Shown here: positions 8,706 through 18,450 of the stretch, in pieces
How the letters are laid out: each line of letters opens with the position of its first letter
Position numbering within the stretch: the first letter of the stretch is position 1
Source: Streptomyces sp. NBC_00576
GTDB taxonomy: Bacteria; Actinomycetota; Actinomycetes; Streptomycetales; Streptomycetaceae
Direction: 5' to 3'
DNA: 64,000 bases
Assembly (NCBI RefSeq): GCF_036345175.1
Contig: NZ_CP107780.1
Location: forward strand, 6,758,001-6,822,000
Position numbers and translations under genes: made by a program
Notes under the pieces: generated by a model
Database searches by the model: none
Seen by the model: only the letters and a program-made list of their open reading frames with translations
What the model was told of the DNA's origin: nothing

Positions 8706-10601
8706 GTGGAGAATCTGATTGCGCTGCTGGTGGCGGCGCCTCTGCTCGGAGCGGCCGTACTGCTGTGCGGCGGCCGGCGGCTGGACGCCGTCGGCCACTG
8801 GATCGGCACGGCCCTCGCCGCCTGCTCCTTCGTGATCGGCGTGGTCCTCTTCGTCGACATGCTGGGCAAGGATGCCGAGCACCGCGCCTTGATGCAGTAC
8901 CTGTTCAGCTGGATTCCCGTCGAGGGCTTCCAGGCCGACGTCGCCTTCCAGCTCGACCAGCTGTCGATGACGTTCGTCCTGCTGATCACCGGCGTCGGCT
9001 CGCTGATCCACGTGTACTCGATCGGGTACATGGAGCACGACGAGCGCCGCCGCCGCTTCTTCGGCTATCTGAACCTGTTCCTCGCGGCGATGCTGCTGCT
9101 CGTCCTCGCCGACAACTACCTCCTGCTGTACGTCGGCTGGGAGGGCGTCGGCCTCGCCTCGTACCTCCTGATCGGCTTCTGGCAGCACAAGCCCAGCGCC
9201 GCGACCGCCGCGAAGAAGGCGTTCCTGGTCAACCGCGTCGGCGACATGGGCCTGTCGATCGCGATCATGCTGATGTTCACCACCTTCGGGACCTTCGCCT
9301 TCGGGCCGGTCTTCGAAGCCACCGGTGAGACGAGTGAGGGCAAGCTCACCGCGATCGCCCTGATGCTGCTGCTCGCGGCCTGCGGCAAGTCAGCCCAGGT
9401 GCCGCTGCAGTCCTGGCTCGGGGACGCGATGGAGGGCCCGACCCCGGTCTCGGCCCTCATCCACGCGGCGACGATGGTGACCGCGGGTGTCTATCTGATC
9501 GTCCGCTCCGGGGCGATCTTCAACGCGGCGCCCGACGCCCAGTTGGTGGTCACCGTGGTCGGCGCCGTCACGCTCCTGTTCGGTGCGATCGTCGGTTGCG
9601 CGAAGGACGACATCAAGAAGGCGCTGGCCGGTTCGACCATGTCGCAGATCGGCTACATGATCCTCGCGGCCGGCCTCGGCCCCATCGGGTACGTCTTCGC
9701 GATCATGCACCTGGTGACCCACGGCTTCTTCAAGGCCGGACTGTTCCTCGGCGCCGGCTCGGTCATGCACGGCATGAACGACGAGGTCGACATGCGCAAG
9801 TACGGCGGCCTCCGCAAGTACATGCCCGTCACCTTCGTGACCTTCGGGCTCGGTTACCTCGCCATCATCGGCTTCCCGGGACTGTCCGGCTTCTTCTCCA
9901 AGGACAAGATCATCGAGGCGGCGTTCGCCAAGGGCGGCACCGAGGGCTGGATCCTCGGCAGTGTGGCTCTGCTCGGCGCTGCCATCACCGCGTACTACAT
10001 GACGCGCGTGATGCTGATGACGTTCTTCGGCGAGAAGCGCTGGCAGCCCGACGAGAACGGCAACGAGCCGCACCCGCACGAGTCCCCGAAGTCCATGACG
10101 ATCCCCATGATCGTGCTCGCCTTCGGGTCGGTGTTCGCGGGCGGGTTCTTCAGCATCGGTGACCGCTTCCTGCACTGGCTGGAGCCCGTCACCAAGCACG
10201 CGCACGGAAACCCGCCGGTCAGCGCCCTCACGGTCACCCTGTCGACGATGGTCGTGCTCGTCATCGGCGCAGGCACCGCGTACGCCCAGTACGGGCGCCG
10301 TCCGGTCCCGGTCCTCGCCCCGCGCGGGTCGCTGCTCACCCGGGCCGCCCGGCGCGACCTCCTCCAGGACGACTTCAACCACGTCGTCCTCGTACGCGGC
10401 GGAGAGCACCTCACACGCTCCCTGGTCTACGTCGACCACACCCTGGTCGACGGGGTCGTCAACGGTACGGCGGCCTCCATGGGCGGCCTCTCCGGACGGC
10501 TCCGCAAGCTACAGAACGGCTATGCGCGCTCGTACGCGGTCTCGATGTTCGGCGGTGCGGCGCTCCTCATCGCCGCGACCCTGCTGATGAGGGCGGTCTG
10601 A
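8706..10601 (+). CDS. nuoL: NADH-quinone oxidoreductase subunit L
   Basis: This is the distal antiporter-like proton-pumping subunit, 631 residues with about 15-16 helices and the long lateral helix at the C-terminus. The conserved charged helix YVGWEGVGLASYLLIGFW carries the pump glutamate. The lysine helix PLQSWLGDAMEGPTPVSALIHAATMV follows near residue 240. The start is GTG at 8706, 14 bp after nuoK. The final hydrophobic segment near the C-terminus anchors the lateral helix. Confidence 0.96.
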   Translation: MENLIALLVAAPLLGAAVLLCGGRRLDAVGHWIGTALAACSFVIGVVLFVDMLGKDAEHRALMQYLFSWIPVEGFQADVAFQLDQLSMTFVLLITGVGSLIHVYSIGYMEHDERRRRFFGYLNLFLAAMLLLVLADNYLLLYVGWEGVGLASYLLIGFWQHKPSAATAAKKAFLVNRVGDMGLSIAIMLMFTTFGTFAFGPVFEATGETSEGKLTAIALMLLLAACGKSAQVPLQSWLGDAMEGPTPVSALIHAATMVTAGVYLIVRSGAIFNAAPDAQLVVTVVGAVTLLFGAIVGCAKDDIKKALAGSTMSQIGYMILAAGLGPIGYVFAIMHLVTHGFFKAGLFLGAGSVMHGMNDEVDMRKYGGLRKYMPVTFVTFGLGYLAIIGFPGLSGFFSKDKIIEAAFAKGGTEGWILGSVALLGAAITAYYMTRVMLMTFFGEKRWQPDENGNEPHPHESPKSMTIPMIVLAFGSVFAGGFFSIGDRFLHWLEPVTKHAHGNPPVSALTVTLSTMVVLVIGAGTAYAQYGRRPVPVLAPRGSLLTRAARRDLLQDDFNHVVLVRGGEHLTRSLVYVDHTLVDGVVNGTAASMGGLSGRLRKLQNGYARSYAVSMFGGAALLIAATLLMRAV

Positions 10602-10606
10602 TACCG

Positions 10607-12178
10607 ATGTCCTTTCCCCTCCTGACAGCGACGGCGGCGCTCCCGGCCCTCGGGGCGATCGCCACGGCGGCCGTACCGGCCGCGCAGCGCACCGCCGCCA
10701 AATGGCTGGCGCTGCTCGTCTCGCTCGCCACGCTGGCGCTCGCCGCGATCGTCCTGGTGCGCTTCGACCCGGACGGCGACCGCTACCAGCTCACCGAATC
10801 ACGCGCCTGGATCAAGGACTTCGGGGTGCGGTACGAGCTGGGTGTGGACGGCATCGCCGTCGCGCTCATCGCGCTGACCGCGCTGCTGATCCCGTTCGTG
10901 ATCCTGGCCGGCTGGCACGACGCCGACCCCCAGGAGACCGGGAACACACGGTGGCGGCCCACTCAGGGCTTCTTCGCGCTGATCCTGGCCGTCGAGGCGA
11001 TGGTGATCATCTCCTTCGAGGCCACCGACGTCTTCCTCTTCTACATCTTCTTCGAAGCCATGCTCATCCCGATGTACTTCCTCATCGGCGGCTTCGGGGA
11101 CCGGGCCCACGAGCACGGCGAGGAGACGGCGTCCACCCAACGCTCGTACGCGGCGGTGAAGTTCCTCCTCTACAACCTCGTCGGCGGCCTGATCATGCTG
11201 GCGGCCGTGATCGGCCTCTATGTGGTGGCCGGGAACTTCTCGCTCACGGAGATCGCCGCCGCACGGGCCAACGGTTCGCTGGACATGGCCACGAACACCG
11301 AACGCTGGCTGTTCCTGGGCTTCTTCTTCGCCTTCGCGGTGAAGGCACCCCTGTGGCCGCTGCACACCTGGCTGCCCAATGCCATGGGGGAGGCCACCAC
11401 GCCGGTCGCCGTGCTGATCACGGCGGTCGTCGACAAGGTGGGCACCTTCGCGATGCTCCGCTTCTGCCTCCAGCTGTTCCCGGAGGCGTCCAAGTGGGCG
11501 ACGCCCGTCATCCTCGTACTGGCGCTGATCAGCATCATCTACGGGGCGCTGCTCGCGGTCGGGCAGCGGGACATCAAGCGGCTGATCGCGTACGCGTCGA
11601 TCTCGCACTTCGGGTTCATCATCCTGGGCATCTTCGCGATGACCAGCCAGGGCCAGTCGGGCGCGACGCTCTACATGGTCAACCACGGGATCTCGACGGC
11701 CGCGCTGATGCTGGTGGCCGGCTTCCTGATCTCGCGGCGCGGCTCGCGGCTCATCGCCGACTACGGAGGCGTCCAGAAGGTTGCTCCGGTGCTCGCCGGC
11801 ACGTTTTTGATCGGTGGGCTCGCGACCTTGTCGCTCCCGGGCCTCGCGCCCTTCGTGAGTGAGTTCCTGGTCCTTGTGGGCACGTTCGCGCGCTACCCGG
11901 TGGTCGGCATCATCGCCACCTTCGGCATCGTCCTCGCCGCGCTCTACACCCTCGTTCTCTATCAGCGGACGATGACGGGCCCGGTGAAGGCGGAGGTCGC
12001 CGAGATGCCGGATCTCAGACTGCGTGAACTCGTGGTCGTGACGCCACTGATCGTGCTGCTGATCTTCCTGGGCGTCTATCCGAAGCCCCTGACGGACATC
12101 GTCAACCCGGCAGTCAAGCAGACCATGTCCGACGTCCAGAAGAAGGACCCCCAGCCCGAGGTGGAGGCGGCCAAGTGA
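10607..12178 (+). CDS. nuoM: NADH-quinone oxidoreductase subunit M
   Basis: The central antiporter-like subunit of the membrane arm, 523 residues with 14 or more predicted helices. The family motifs FFEAMLIPMYFLIGGFG (pump glutamate helix) and KAPLWPLHTWLPNAMGEATTP are clear. The ATG at 10607 lies 5 bp after the nuoL stop, so translation is probably coupled. The last residues are hydrophilic. The stop overlaps the GTG of nuoN. Confidence 0.96.
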   Translation: MSFPLLTATAALPALGAIATAAVPAAQRTAAKWLALLVSLATLALAAIVLVRFDPDGDRYQLTESRAWIKDFGVRYELGVDGIAVALIALTALLIPFVILAGWHDADPQETGNTRWRPTQGFFALILAVEAMVIISFEATDVFLFYIFFEAMLIPMYFLIGGFGDRAHEHGEETASTQRSYAAVKFLLYNLVGGLIMLAAVIGLYVVAGNFSLTEIAAARANGSLDMATNTERWLFLGFFFAFAVKAPLWPLHTWLPNAMGEATTPVAVLITAVVDKVGTFAMLRFCLQLFPEASKWATPVILVLALISIIYGALLAVGQRDIKRLIAYASISHFGFIILGIFAMTSQGQSGATLYMVNHGISTAALMLVAGFLISRRGSRLIADYGGVQKVAPVLAGTFLIGGLATLSLPGLAPFVSEFLVLVGTFARYPVVGIIATFGIVLAALYTLVLYQRTMTGPVKAEVAEMPDLRLRELVVVTPLIVLLIFLGVYPKPLTDIVNPAVKQTMSDVQKKDPQPEVEAAK

Positions 12179-13824
12179 GCGCATCAGCCGTCCACAGCCT
12201 GTGGACAACGGCGGCCGATCCGATTTCCAAGATCGACGCGCCGAAGATCGAATACGGGCAATTGTCGCCCACCCTCATCGTCATCGGTGCGGCGATCGTC
12301 GGGATCCTGGTCGAGGCGTTCGTGCCCCGCAAATCCCGCTACTACGTACAGCTGTTCGTGTCCGTCGTCGCCCTCGCCGCCGCGTTCGCCGCGGTCGTGG
12401 GGCTCGCGGCGAGCGGGTACGGCACCACCAAGGCCGGAATCGCGGCGATGGGCGCGATCGCCGTCGACGGACCCGCACTGTTCCTGCAGGGCACGATCCT
12501 GCTGGCGGGCCTGGTCGGACTGTTCACCTTCGCCGAACGGCGCCTCGACCCCGAGGCGCACGGCAACCGCGTCGACTCGTTCGCGGCGCAGGCCGCGTCC
12601 GTGCCAGGCAGCGACAGTGAAAAGGCCGCGGTCAAGGCCGGGTTCACCACCACCGAGGTCTTCCCGCTGCTGCTGTTCGCGATCGGCGGCATGCTGATCT
12701 TCCCCTCGGCCAACGACCTGCTGACCCTGTTCGTGGCCCTGGAAGTCTTCTCGCTCCCGCTGTACCTGCTGTGCGCCTTGGCCCGCCGCAAGCGGCTCAT
12801 GTCACAGGAGGCCGCGGTCAAGTACTTCCTGCTCGGCGCCTTCGCCTCCGCGTTCACCCTGTTCGGCATCGCACTGCTGTACGGCTACGCGGGTTCGGTG
12901 TCGTACGGGACGATCGCCCAGGTCGTCGACGGAACCATCAAGAACGTCAACCCGGCACTCGCCGACACCATGGGCAACGACGTGTTGCTGCTCATCGGGG
13001 CCGCGATGATCGTCATGGGTCTGCTCTTCAAGGTGGGCGCCGTGCCGTTCCACATGTGGACGCCGGATGTCTACCAGGGTGCACCGACTCCGGTGACGGG
13101 CTTCATGGCGGCGGCGACGAAGGTGGCCGCGTTCGGCGCACTGCTGCGGCTGCTGTACGTCGTGCTGCCAGGCCTGCGCTGGGACTGGCGGCCGGTCATG
13201 ATGGGCGTCGCGGTCGTCACCATGCTGGGCGGCGCGATCGTGGCGATCACCCAGACCGACATCAAACGGCTGCTGGCGTACTCGTCCATCGCGCATGCCG
13301 GGTTCATCCTCGCCGGTGTCATCGCCATGACACCGGACGGGGTCTCGTCGGTCCTGTTCTATCTGGGCGCGTACTCGTTCGTGACGATCGGGGCGTTCGC
13401 CGTCGTCACCCTGGTGCGGGATGCCGGGGGTGAGGCGACCCACCTTTCAAAGTGGGCGGGACTGGGGCGCCGTTCGCCGCTGGTGGCCGCCGTGTTCGCG
13501 GTGTTCCTGCTGGCCTTCGCCGGCATTCCGCTGACCTCTGGGTTCGCCGGGAAGTTCGCCGTGTTCAAGGCGGCGGCCGAGGGTGGTGCCGGCTCGCTGG
13601 TCGTGGTCGGTGTGATCTCGTCGGCGATTGCCGCGTTCTTCTACATCCGGGTGATCGTGCTGATGTTCTTCAGCGAACCCCGGCCCGACGGACCCACCGT
13701 CGCAGTGCCGTCGCCCCTGACCATGACGACGATCGGGGTGGGGGTGGCGGTCACCGTGGTGCTGGGTGTGGCGCCGCAGTACTTCCTCGATCTGGCGAAC
13801 CAGGCGGGCGTCTTCGTACGCTGA
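12175..13824 (+). CDS. nuoN: NADH-quinone oxidoreductase subunit N
   Basis: The third antiporter-like subunit and the last gene of the first nuo operon, 549 residues. Visible motifs include LFVALEVFSLPLYLLCALAR with the pump glutamate and FKVGAVPFHMWTPDVYQGAPTP. About 14 hydrophobic helices are predicted. It starts with a GTG overlapping the nuoM stop. A strong GC-rich hairpin 21 bp after its stop closes the operon. Confidence 0.96.
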   Translation: MSASAVHSLWTTAADPISKIDAPKIEYGQLSPTLIVIGAAIVGILVEAFVPRKSRYYVQLFVSVVALAAAFAAVVGLAASGYGTTKAGIAAMGAIAVDGPALFLQGTILLAGLVGLFTFAERRLDPEAHGNRVDSFAAQAASVPGSDSEKAAVKAGFTTTEVFPLLLFAIGGMLIFPSANDLLTLFVALEVFSLPLYLLCALARRKRLMSQEAAVKYFLLGAFASAFTLFGIALLYGYAGSVSYGTIAQVVDGTIKNVNPALADTMGNDVLLLIGAAMIVMGLLFKVGAVPFHMWTPDVYQGAPTPVTGFMAAATKVAAFGALLRLLYVVLPGLRWDWRPVMMGVAVVTMLGGAIVAITQTDIKRLLAYSSIAHAGFILAGVIAMTPDGVSSVLFYLGAYSFVTIGAFAVVTLVRDAGGEATHLSKWAGLGRRSPLVAAVFAVFLLAFAGIPLTSGFAGKFAVFKAAAEGGAGSLVVVGVISSAIAAFFYIRVIVLMFFSEPRPDGPTVAVPSPLTMTTIGVGVAVTVVLGVAPQYFLDLANQAGVFVR

Positions 13825-13845
13825 GCAGCGAGTTTCGCGGATTGC

Positions 13846-13882
13846 GCCGGGCCCTGGTCCCCTTCTGGGGCCGGGGCCCGGC
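13846..13882. terminator. Hairpin terminator between convergent nuoN and the secreted-protein gene
   Basis: An inverted repeat has left arm GCCGGGCCCTGGTCCCC and right arm GGGGCCGGGGCCCGGC around a 4-base loop. It sits 21 bp after nuoN and 6 bp before the end of the opposing gene, so it probably works in both directions. There is no long U-tract, as is usual for Streptomyces terminators. Confidence 0.75.
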
Positions 13883-13888
13883 GTGTGT

Positions 13889-14536
13889 TCAAGGCGTGGG
13901 GCACGTCACCGTGGGGTTCCAGCGGGCGAACATGCCACTGGGGTTCTTCTTCCAGAGCCAGACGTGCAGGTCGTAGTGGATCGGCATGCCTTCCTCGTGG
14001 CCGAGCATCGGACCGTCGAAGGGCATGCCGAACAGACTGGGGCGGTCGTCCTCGGTCTCCAGATTCTGGTCCTTGTCGACCACGATCCACTCCGCGGCGA
14101 CAAGCCTGCGCGACTCGGCGGTGGCGCTCGGGGCGGTGACAGCGGGGGCGTCCCCGTCCAGCGCGTCGAGGTCGTCGACCCAGCTCGCGTCGGACACCTC
14201 GTCCATCCAGTCCTCGGTGGTCCGGTCCTCGTACAGCAGAGCGGCCGGCTTCGCTGGATCGAGTGAACCGTAGAGCTTCTTGTTGATGTAGTGGAAGCCC
14301 ATCCCGCCGTCCGTCGGGTGGACTGCGCAGAAGGCGGGCTGGTAGCCGTCCGCGACGGCGAACGGGGCGTACTGGTACTTCGCGGTGGCTTGGAGCGTCT
14401 TGGCCAGCTCGGGCCAGACCGTCGTGGGGTCGACGGGATCGCTCGTCGCGGAGTGTGCGGGGCCGATGGCCAGGGAGAGGGATGCGACGGCGGCCGCGGC
14501 GAGGGCGGCGGTGGCCTTGAGCTGGCGGCGGGGCAT
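13889..14536 (-). CDS. Secreted protein of unknown function
   Basis: A 215-residue protein with a classical signal peptide: RR near the N-terminus, a hydrophobic Ala-rich core, and AHSA at about residue 30. I chose the ATG at 14536 because AAGGAG lies 10 bp upstream. The upstream in-frame codons lack both a ribosome site and secretion features. The mature part is acidic and Trp/Asp-rich, with the segments HPTDGGMGFHYIN and MPIHYDLHVWLW. His and Asp clusters could bind metal, but I recognise no catalytic motif. It ends convergently with nuoN and starts divergently from recQ. I do not recognise the family. Confidence 0.85.
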   Translation of the reverse strand: MPRRQLKATAALAAAAVASLSLAIGPAHSATSDPVDPTTVWPELAKTLQATAKYQYAPFAVADGYQPAFCAVHPTDGGMGFHYINKKLYGSLDPAKPAALLYEDRTTEDWMDEVSDASWVDDLDALDGDAPAVTAPSATAESRRLVAAEWIVVDKDQNLETEDDRPSLFGMPFDGPMLGHEEGMPIHYDLHVWLWKKNPSGMFARWNPTVTCPTP

Positions 14537-14826
14537 GTGGGGACTCCTTGAGCGGGAGAGGCACGTGGGAGGCGCCGGTCCGAGTGACGCGCGGGGCGCC
14601 GGTCCGTCGAAGGGCCTGCCCTTGTCTCGCCCGAGCAGCATGTCCCGGGGCATTCGGGGGGCGCCACGCGAAGGAGCCCATTGGGCCGAACACCCCGGTT
14701 CGGTGGGGGGGCCAGCGACGCAAGAGGAAGGTGTGGCGGGGTGGCCTGTGGATAACTCCGGGGCTGTCGGTGCGGGCCCCTATGGTGGACGCAGTGGTCG
14801 AGGCGCGACGTACGGGGGACACGACG

Positions 14827-16899
14827 ATGAGCGCGATGAGCGTGATGGGCGGGTCGGGAGTGATGACGGTAGCGGGCGCGGGGCCGGGCGCGAGCGCGGT
14901 GACCGGATTGACCGGGGCGCAGGACAGCGAGGCGCTGGCCACGCTGAACCGGGTCTTCGGGTACGACTCCTTCCGCGGCGAGCAGGCGGCGGTCATCGAC
15001 CATGTGGTGACGGGTGGCGACGCCGTCGTCCTTATGCCGACCGGTGGCGGAAAATCGCTCTGCTACCAGATTCCGTCCCTGGTCAGACCCGGTACGGGGA
15101 TCGTGGTCTCGCCGCTCATCGCGTTGATGCAGGACCAGGTGGACGCACTGCGGGCGCTCGGTGTGCGGGCCGGGTTCATGAACTCCACGCAGGATTTCGG
15201 CGAGCGGCGGACGGTGGAGGCCGAGTTCCTCGCCGGTGAGCTGGACCTCCTGTATCTGGCTCCGGAGCGGCTGCGTCTGGAGTCGACCCTGGATCTGCTC
15301 TCGCGCGGGAAGATCGCTGTTTTCGCCATCGACGAGGCGCACTGCGTCTCGCAGTGGGGGCACGACTTCCGGCCCGACTACCTGGCGCTGTCGCTGCTGG
15401 GCGAGCGCTGGCCCGACGTCCCACGGATCGCGCTCACGGCGACGGCCACGCACGCGACGCACCAGGAGATCACCCAGCGGCTGGGCATGCCGGATGCCCG
15501 TCACTTCGTCGCGAGCTTCGACCGGCCCAACATCCAGTACCGGATCGTGCCCAAGGCGGACCCCAAGAAGCAGCTGCTGTCCTTCCTGAAGGAGGAGCAC
15601 GCGGGCGACGCCGGCATCGTCTACTGCCTCTCGCGCAACTCCGTGGAGCGCACGGCGGAGTTCCTGTCCGCCAACGGCGTGGAGGCGGTGCCGTACCACG
15701 CGGGGCTGGACGCTGGCACGCGTGCGGCGCACCAGTCGCGCTTCCTGCGGGAGGACGGTCTCGTCGTCGTGGCGACCATCGCCTTCGGGATGGGAATCGA
15801 CAAGCCCGACGTCCGGTTCGTCGCCCACTTCGATCTGCCCAAGTCCGTCGAGGGCTACTACCAGGAGACAGGCCGCGCGGGGCGCGACGGACTGCCGTCC
15901 ACGGCCTGGATGGCGTACGGACTGAACGACGTCATACAGCAACGGAAACTGATTCAGGGCGGGGACGGCGACGAGGCGCACCAGCGCCGCTCCGCCGCAC
16001 ACCTCGACGCGATGCTGGCACTGTGCGAGACGGTCCAGTGCCGACGCAGCCAGCTGCTCGCCTACTTCGGACAGGACCCGGAGCCGGGCGGTTGCGGCAA
16101 CTGCGACACGTGCCTGGTCCCGCCGGACACCTGGGACGGCACCGTCGCCGCACAGAAGGTGCTGTCGACGGTGTGGCGGCTGGAGCGCGAGCGGCGGCAG
16201 AAGTTCGGCGCGGTTCAGATCGTGGACATTCTGCTGGGCCGACGGACCGCGAAGGTGATCCAGTTCGACCACGACCAGCTCTCCGTGTTCGGCATCGGGG
16301 AGGAGCTGGCGGAGGGCGAATGGCGCGGTGTCGTACGGCAGATGCTGGCGCAGGGGCTCCTCGCGGTCGAGGGGGAGTACGGGACTCTGGTGCTGACCGA
16401 GGAGAGCGGGTCGGTGCTACGGCGCGAGCGGGACGTGCCGATGCGGAAGGAACCGAAGAAGGCCGCGACCTCGCGGTCGGCCGGTGGCGGCGGCCGGGGC
16501 GAGCGGAAGGCGAAGGCAGCCGTGGCCGAGTTGCCCACGGAACTGCAGCCGGCGTTCGAGGCACTGCGGACCTGGCGTGGTGAACAGGCCCGTGAGCAGG
16601 GAGTTCCGGCGTACGTCATCTTCCATGACGCCACCCTCAGGGAGATCGTCAGCGTCTGGCCCGGGTCGGTGGCGGAGCTGGGCGGAATCAGCGGAGTGGG
16701 CGAGAAGAAGCTCGCCACATACGGGGAGGGCGTGCTGAAGGCGCTTGCTGCGCTGGGCGAGGCGCCGGTGTCCGGGACCGCGGCCGGGCCCGGCCCCACG
16801 GGCGGCGACAGCGGCGGTACGGAGCCCGGGCCGGGGTCCGGCCAGATGGGGCCGGACGACTGGCCCGAGATGGAGCCCGAGCCGGAGGACTGGATGTAG
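14827..16899 (+). CDS. recQ: ATP-dependent DNA helicase RecQ
   Basis: A 3'-5' superfamily 2 helicase acting in recombination and replication-fork repair, 690 residues from the ATG at 14827. That start follows GGGGGA 9 bp upstream. The frame is open for 93 more codons but without a good ribosome site. Walker A is MPTGGGKSLCYQIP, the DEAH box is AIDEAHCVSQWGHDFRPDY, and motif VI is YYQETGRAGRDG. The RecQ zinc-binding cysteines follow as CRRSQLLAYFG...CGNCDTC. A winged-helix domain and a C-terminal HRDC domain (near residue 560) come next. The tail is Gly/Pro/acidic and ends in DWM. Confidence 0.95.
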   Translation: MSAMSVMGGSGVMTVAGAGPGASAVTGLTGAQDSEALATLNRVFGYDSFRGEQAAVIDHVVTGGDAVVLMPTGGGKSLCYQIPSLVRPGTGIVVSPLIALMQDQVDALRALGVRAGFMNSTQDFGERRTVEAEFLAGELDLLYLAPERLRLESTLDLLSRGKIAVFAIDEAHCVSQWGHDFRPDYLALSLLGERWPDVPRIALTATATHATHQEITQRLGMPDARHFVASFDRPNIQYRIVPKADPKKQLLSFLKEEHAGDAGIVYCLSRNSVERTAEFLSANGVEAVPYHAGLDAGTRAAHQSRFLREDGLVVVATIAFGMGIDKPDVRFVAHFDLPKSVEGYYQETGRAGRDGLPSTAWMAYGLNDVIQQRKLIQGGDGDEAHQRRSAAHLDAMLALCETVQCRRSQLLAYFGQDPEPGGCGNCDTCLVPPDTWDGTVAAQKVLSTVWRLERERRQKFGAVQIVDILLGRRTAKVIQFDHDQLSVFGIGEELAEGEWRGVVRQMLAQGLLAVEGEYGTLVLTEESGSVLRRERDVPMRKEPKKAATSRSAGGGGRGERKAKAAVAELPTELQPAFEALRTWRGEQAREQGVPAYVIFHDATLREIVSVWPGSVAELGGISGVGEKKLATYGEGVLKALAALGEAPVSGTAAGPGPTGGDSGGTEPGPGSGQMGPDDWPEMEPEPEDWM

Positions 16900-16940
16900 A
16901 CCGGAGGGCTGGATGCAGAGGGGGAGAGGGCTGGATACAG
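16887..16940 (+). repeat. Triplicated 13-bp segment spanning the recQ stop codon
   Basis: The last codons of recQ, GGACTGGATGTAG, recur as GGGCTGGATGCAG (16906-16918) and GGGCTGGATACAG (16928-16940). Only the first copy is translated. The pattern suggests slippage or duplication at the gene end followed by decay. No function is evident. Confidence 0.6.
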
Positions 16941-17036
16941 GGGAGAGCGCGGACGGCGGGGCGGGGCTGGGGCGTGCCGAGTTCTCTCGGCGGCGCCGGA
17001 TCGCGCGACGCCCCCGCTGGTTCCCGGGCGCTTCGC

Positions 17037-18251
17037 TCAGCTCGGCGGAGTGATTCTGCCCGTCACCTCGCCCAGGCCTACGCGGGTGCCGCCCGGACCC
17101 GGGGCCCAGGCGGTGAGGGTGACCTCGTCGTCGTCCTCCAGGAAGGTTCGCTTGCCGGCGGGGAGGTCGATGGGGGCGGTGCCGTTCCAGGTGAGTTCGA
17201 GGAGGGAGCCGCGTTCTCGTTCGGTGGGGCCGCTGACCGTGCCCGAGCCGTACAGGTCGCCGGTGCGCAGGGAGGCGCCGTTGACCGTCATATGGGCGAG
17301 TTGCTGGGCGGCCGTCCAGTACATGGTGGAGAAGGGGGGCTCGGAGATGGTGTGGCCGTTCACGGCGACGGAGATACGGAGGTCGTAGCCACCGGGTTCC
17401 TCCTCGGCGTCGTCGAGGTAGGGAAGCAGGGGGTGGGTGCGGGCAGGCGGCGGAACCCGGGCATCCTCCAGGGCGTCCAGCGGGGTGATCCACGCCGAGA
17501 CGGACGTGGCGAAGGACTTCCCGAGGAACGGGCCCAGAGGGACGTACTCCCAGGCCTGGATGTCGCGGGCGGACCAGTCGTTCAGGAGGCAGAGGCCGAA
17601 GACATGGTCCCGGAAGGCCGACAGGGCGACGGTGCTGCCCATGGGCGACGGTGCGCCCACCACGAAGCCGACCTCCGCCTCGATGTCCAGGCGGACCGAC
17701 GGGCCGAAGAGCGGGGCCGGGTCGGTGGGGGCCTTGCGCTGACCTGACGGACGTACGACCTCCGTGCCGGAGACCACGACCGTGCCCGAGCGGCCGTGGT
17801 AACCGATCGGCAGATGCTTCCAGTTGGGGGTCAGGGAGTCCGCGGCGTCGGGGCGGAAGATCTGGCCCACGTTCCGGGCGTGATTCTCGGAGGCGTAGAA
17901 GTCGACGTAGTCCGCGACCTCGAAGGGGAGGTGCAGTGTCACCGAGGACAGGGGGTGCAGGAGCGGGGCGATGGTCTCCTGGTGGGACGGGACGGTGACC
18001 CAGGCGGTGAGGGCGCGCCTGATGTCGGACCAGGTCGTGCGGCCCGCGGCGAGAAGGGGGTTGAGCGTCGGACGGGCCAGCACGGAGACGTAGGGGGAGT
18101 GGAGTGCGGCGGCTGCGGCGCCCGCGTCCAGGACATGGTCACCGAGACGGACACCGACCCTGCGGTCCGTGGAGCCGGCCGGGGTGAACACGCCGTACGG
18201 GAGGTTGTGCGGCCCGAAGGGGTCGCCCTCGGGGACATCGAAGGGGGGCAT
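17037..18251 (-). CDS. fahA: Fumarylacetoacetase
   Basis: It hydrolyses 4-fumarylacetoacetate to fumarate and acetoacetate, the last step of tyrosine/homogentisate breakdown. The protein has 404 residues from the ATG at 18251 (MPPFDVPEGDPFG). Family features are the N-terminal FAH SH3-like domain, the metal-binding and catalytic segment VADYVDFYASENHARNVG, PIGYHGRSG, the acidic ligands in DIEAEVGFV, and LLNDWSARDIQAWEYVPLGPF. GSGTVSGP near the C-terminus is also typical. It is monocistronic, convergent with recQ and divergent from the ATP-grasp gene. Confidence 0.95.
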   Translation of the reverse strand: MPPFDVPEGDPFGPHNLPYGVFTPAGSTDRRVGVRLGDHVLDAGAAAAALHSPYVSVLARPTLNPLLAAGRTTWSDIRRALTAWVTVPSHQETIAPLLHPLSSVTLHLPFEVADYVDFYASENHARNVGQIFRPDAADSLTPNWKHLPIGYHGRSGTVVVSGTEVVRPSGQRKAPTDPAPLFGPSVRLDIEAEVGFVVGAPSPMGSTVALSAFRDHVFGLCLLNDWSARDIQAWEYVPLGPFLGKSFATSVSAWITPLDALEDARVPPPARTHPLLPYLDDAEEEPGGYDLRISVAVNGHTISEPPFSTMYWTAAQQLAHMTVNGASLRTGDLYGSGTVSGPTERERGSLLELTWNGTAPIDLPAGKRTFLEDDDEVTLTAWAPGPGGTRVGLGEVTGRITPPS

Positions 18252-18450
18252 GGGGTGCTGCCTCGCTCTCGTGTGCCGTGTGCTCATGTGGTCGCGCCAC
18301 AGGTTACGGGTGAGTTGCGGGCTCAGGGCAGTGTCCCCAGTGTCTAAAGAGTTCGTAATGTCCGGATAAGCCTTGTCCGGAGTCGGTGATTCCGGCTTAG
18401 CGTCCTTTGGGGGACACGGACGGGGTGGGTCCGGTCCGTAGGGGGGACAC

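Noticed and set aside
14548..14826. N-terminal extension of RecQ from the upstream open frame
   Set aside because: It is Arg/Gly/Pro-rich with no ribosome site and overlaps the divergent promoter region; the ATG at 14827 has a ribosome site.
13906..16272. 788-codon open frame on the minus strand opposite recQ
   Set aside because: It is a GC-rich shadow: Arg/Pro/Ala/His composition, no ribosome site, and it covers both recQ and the secreted-protein gene.
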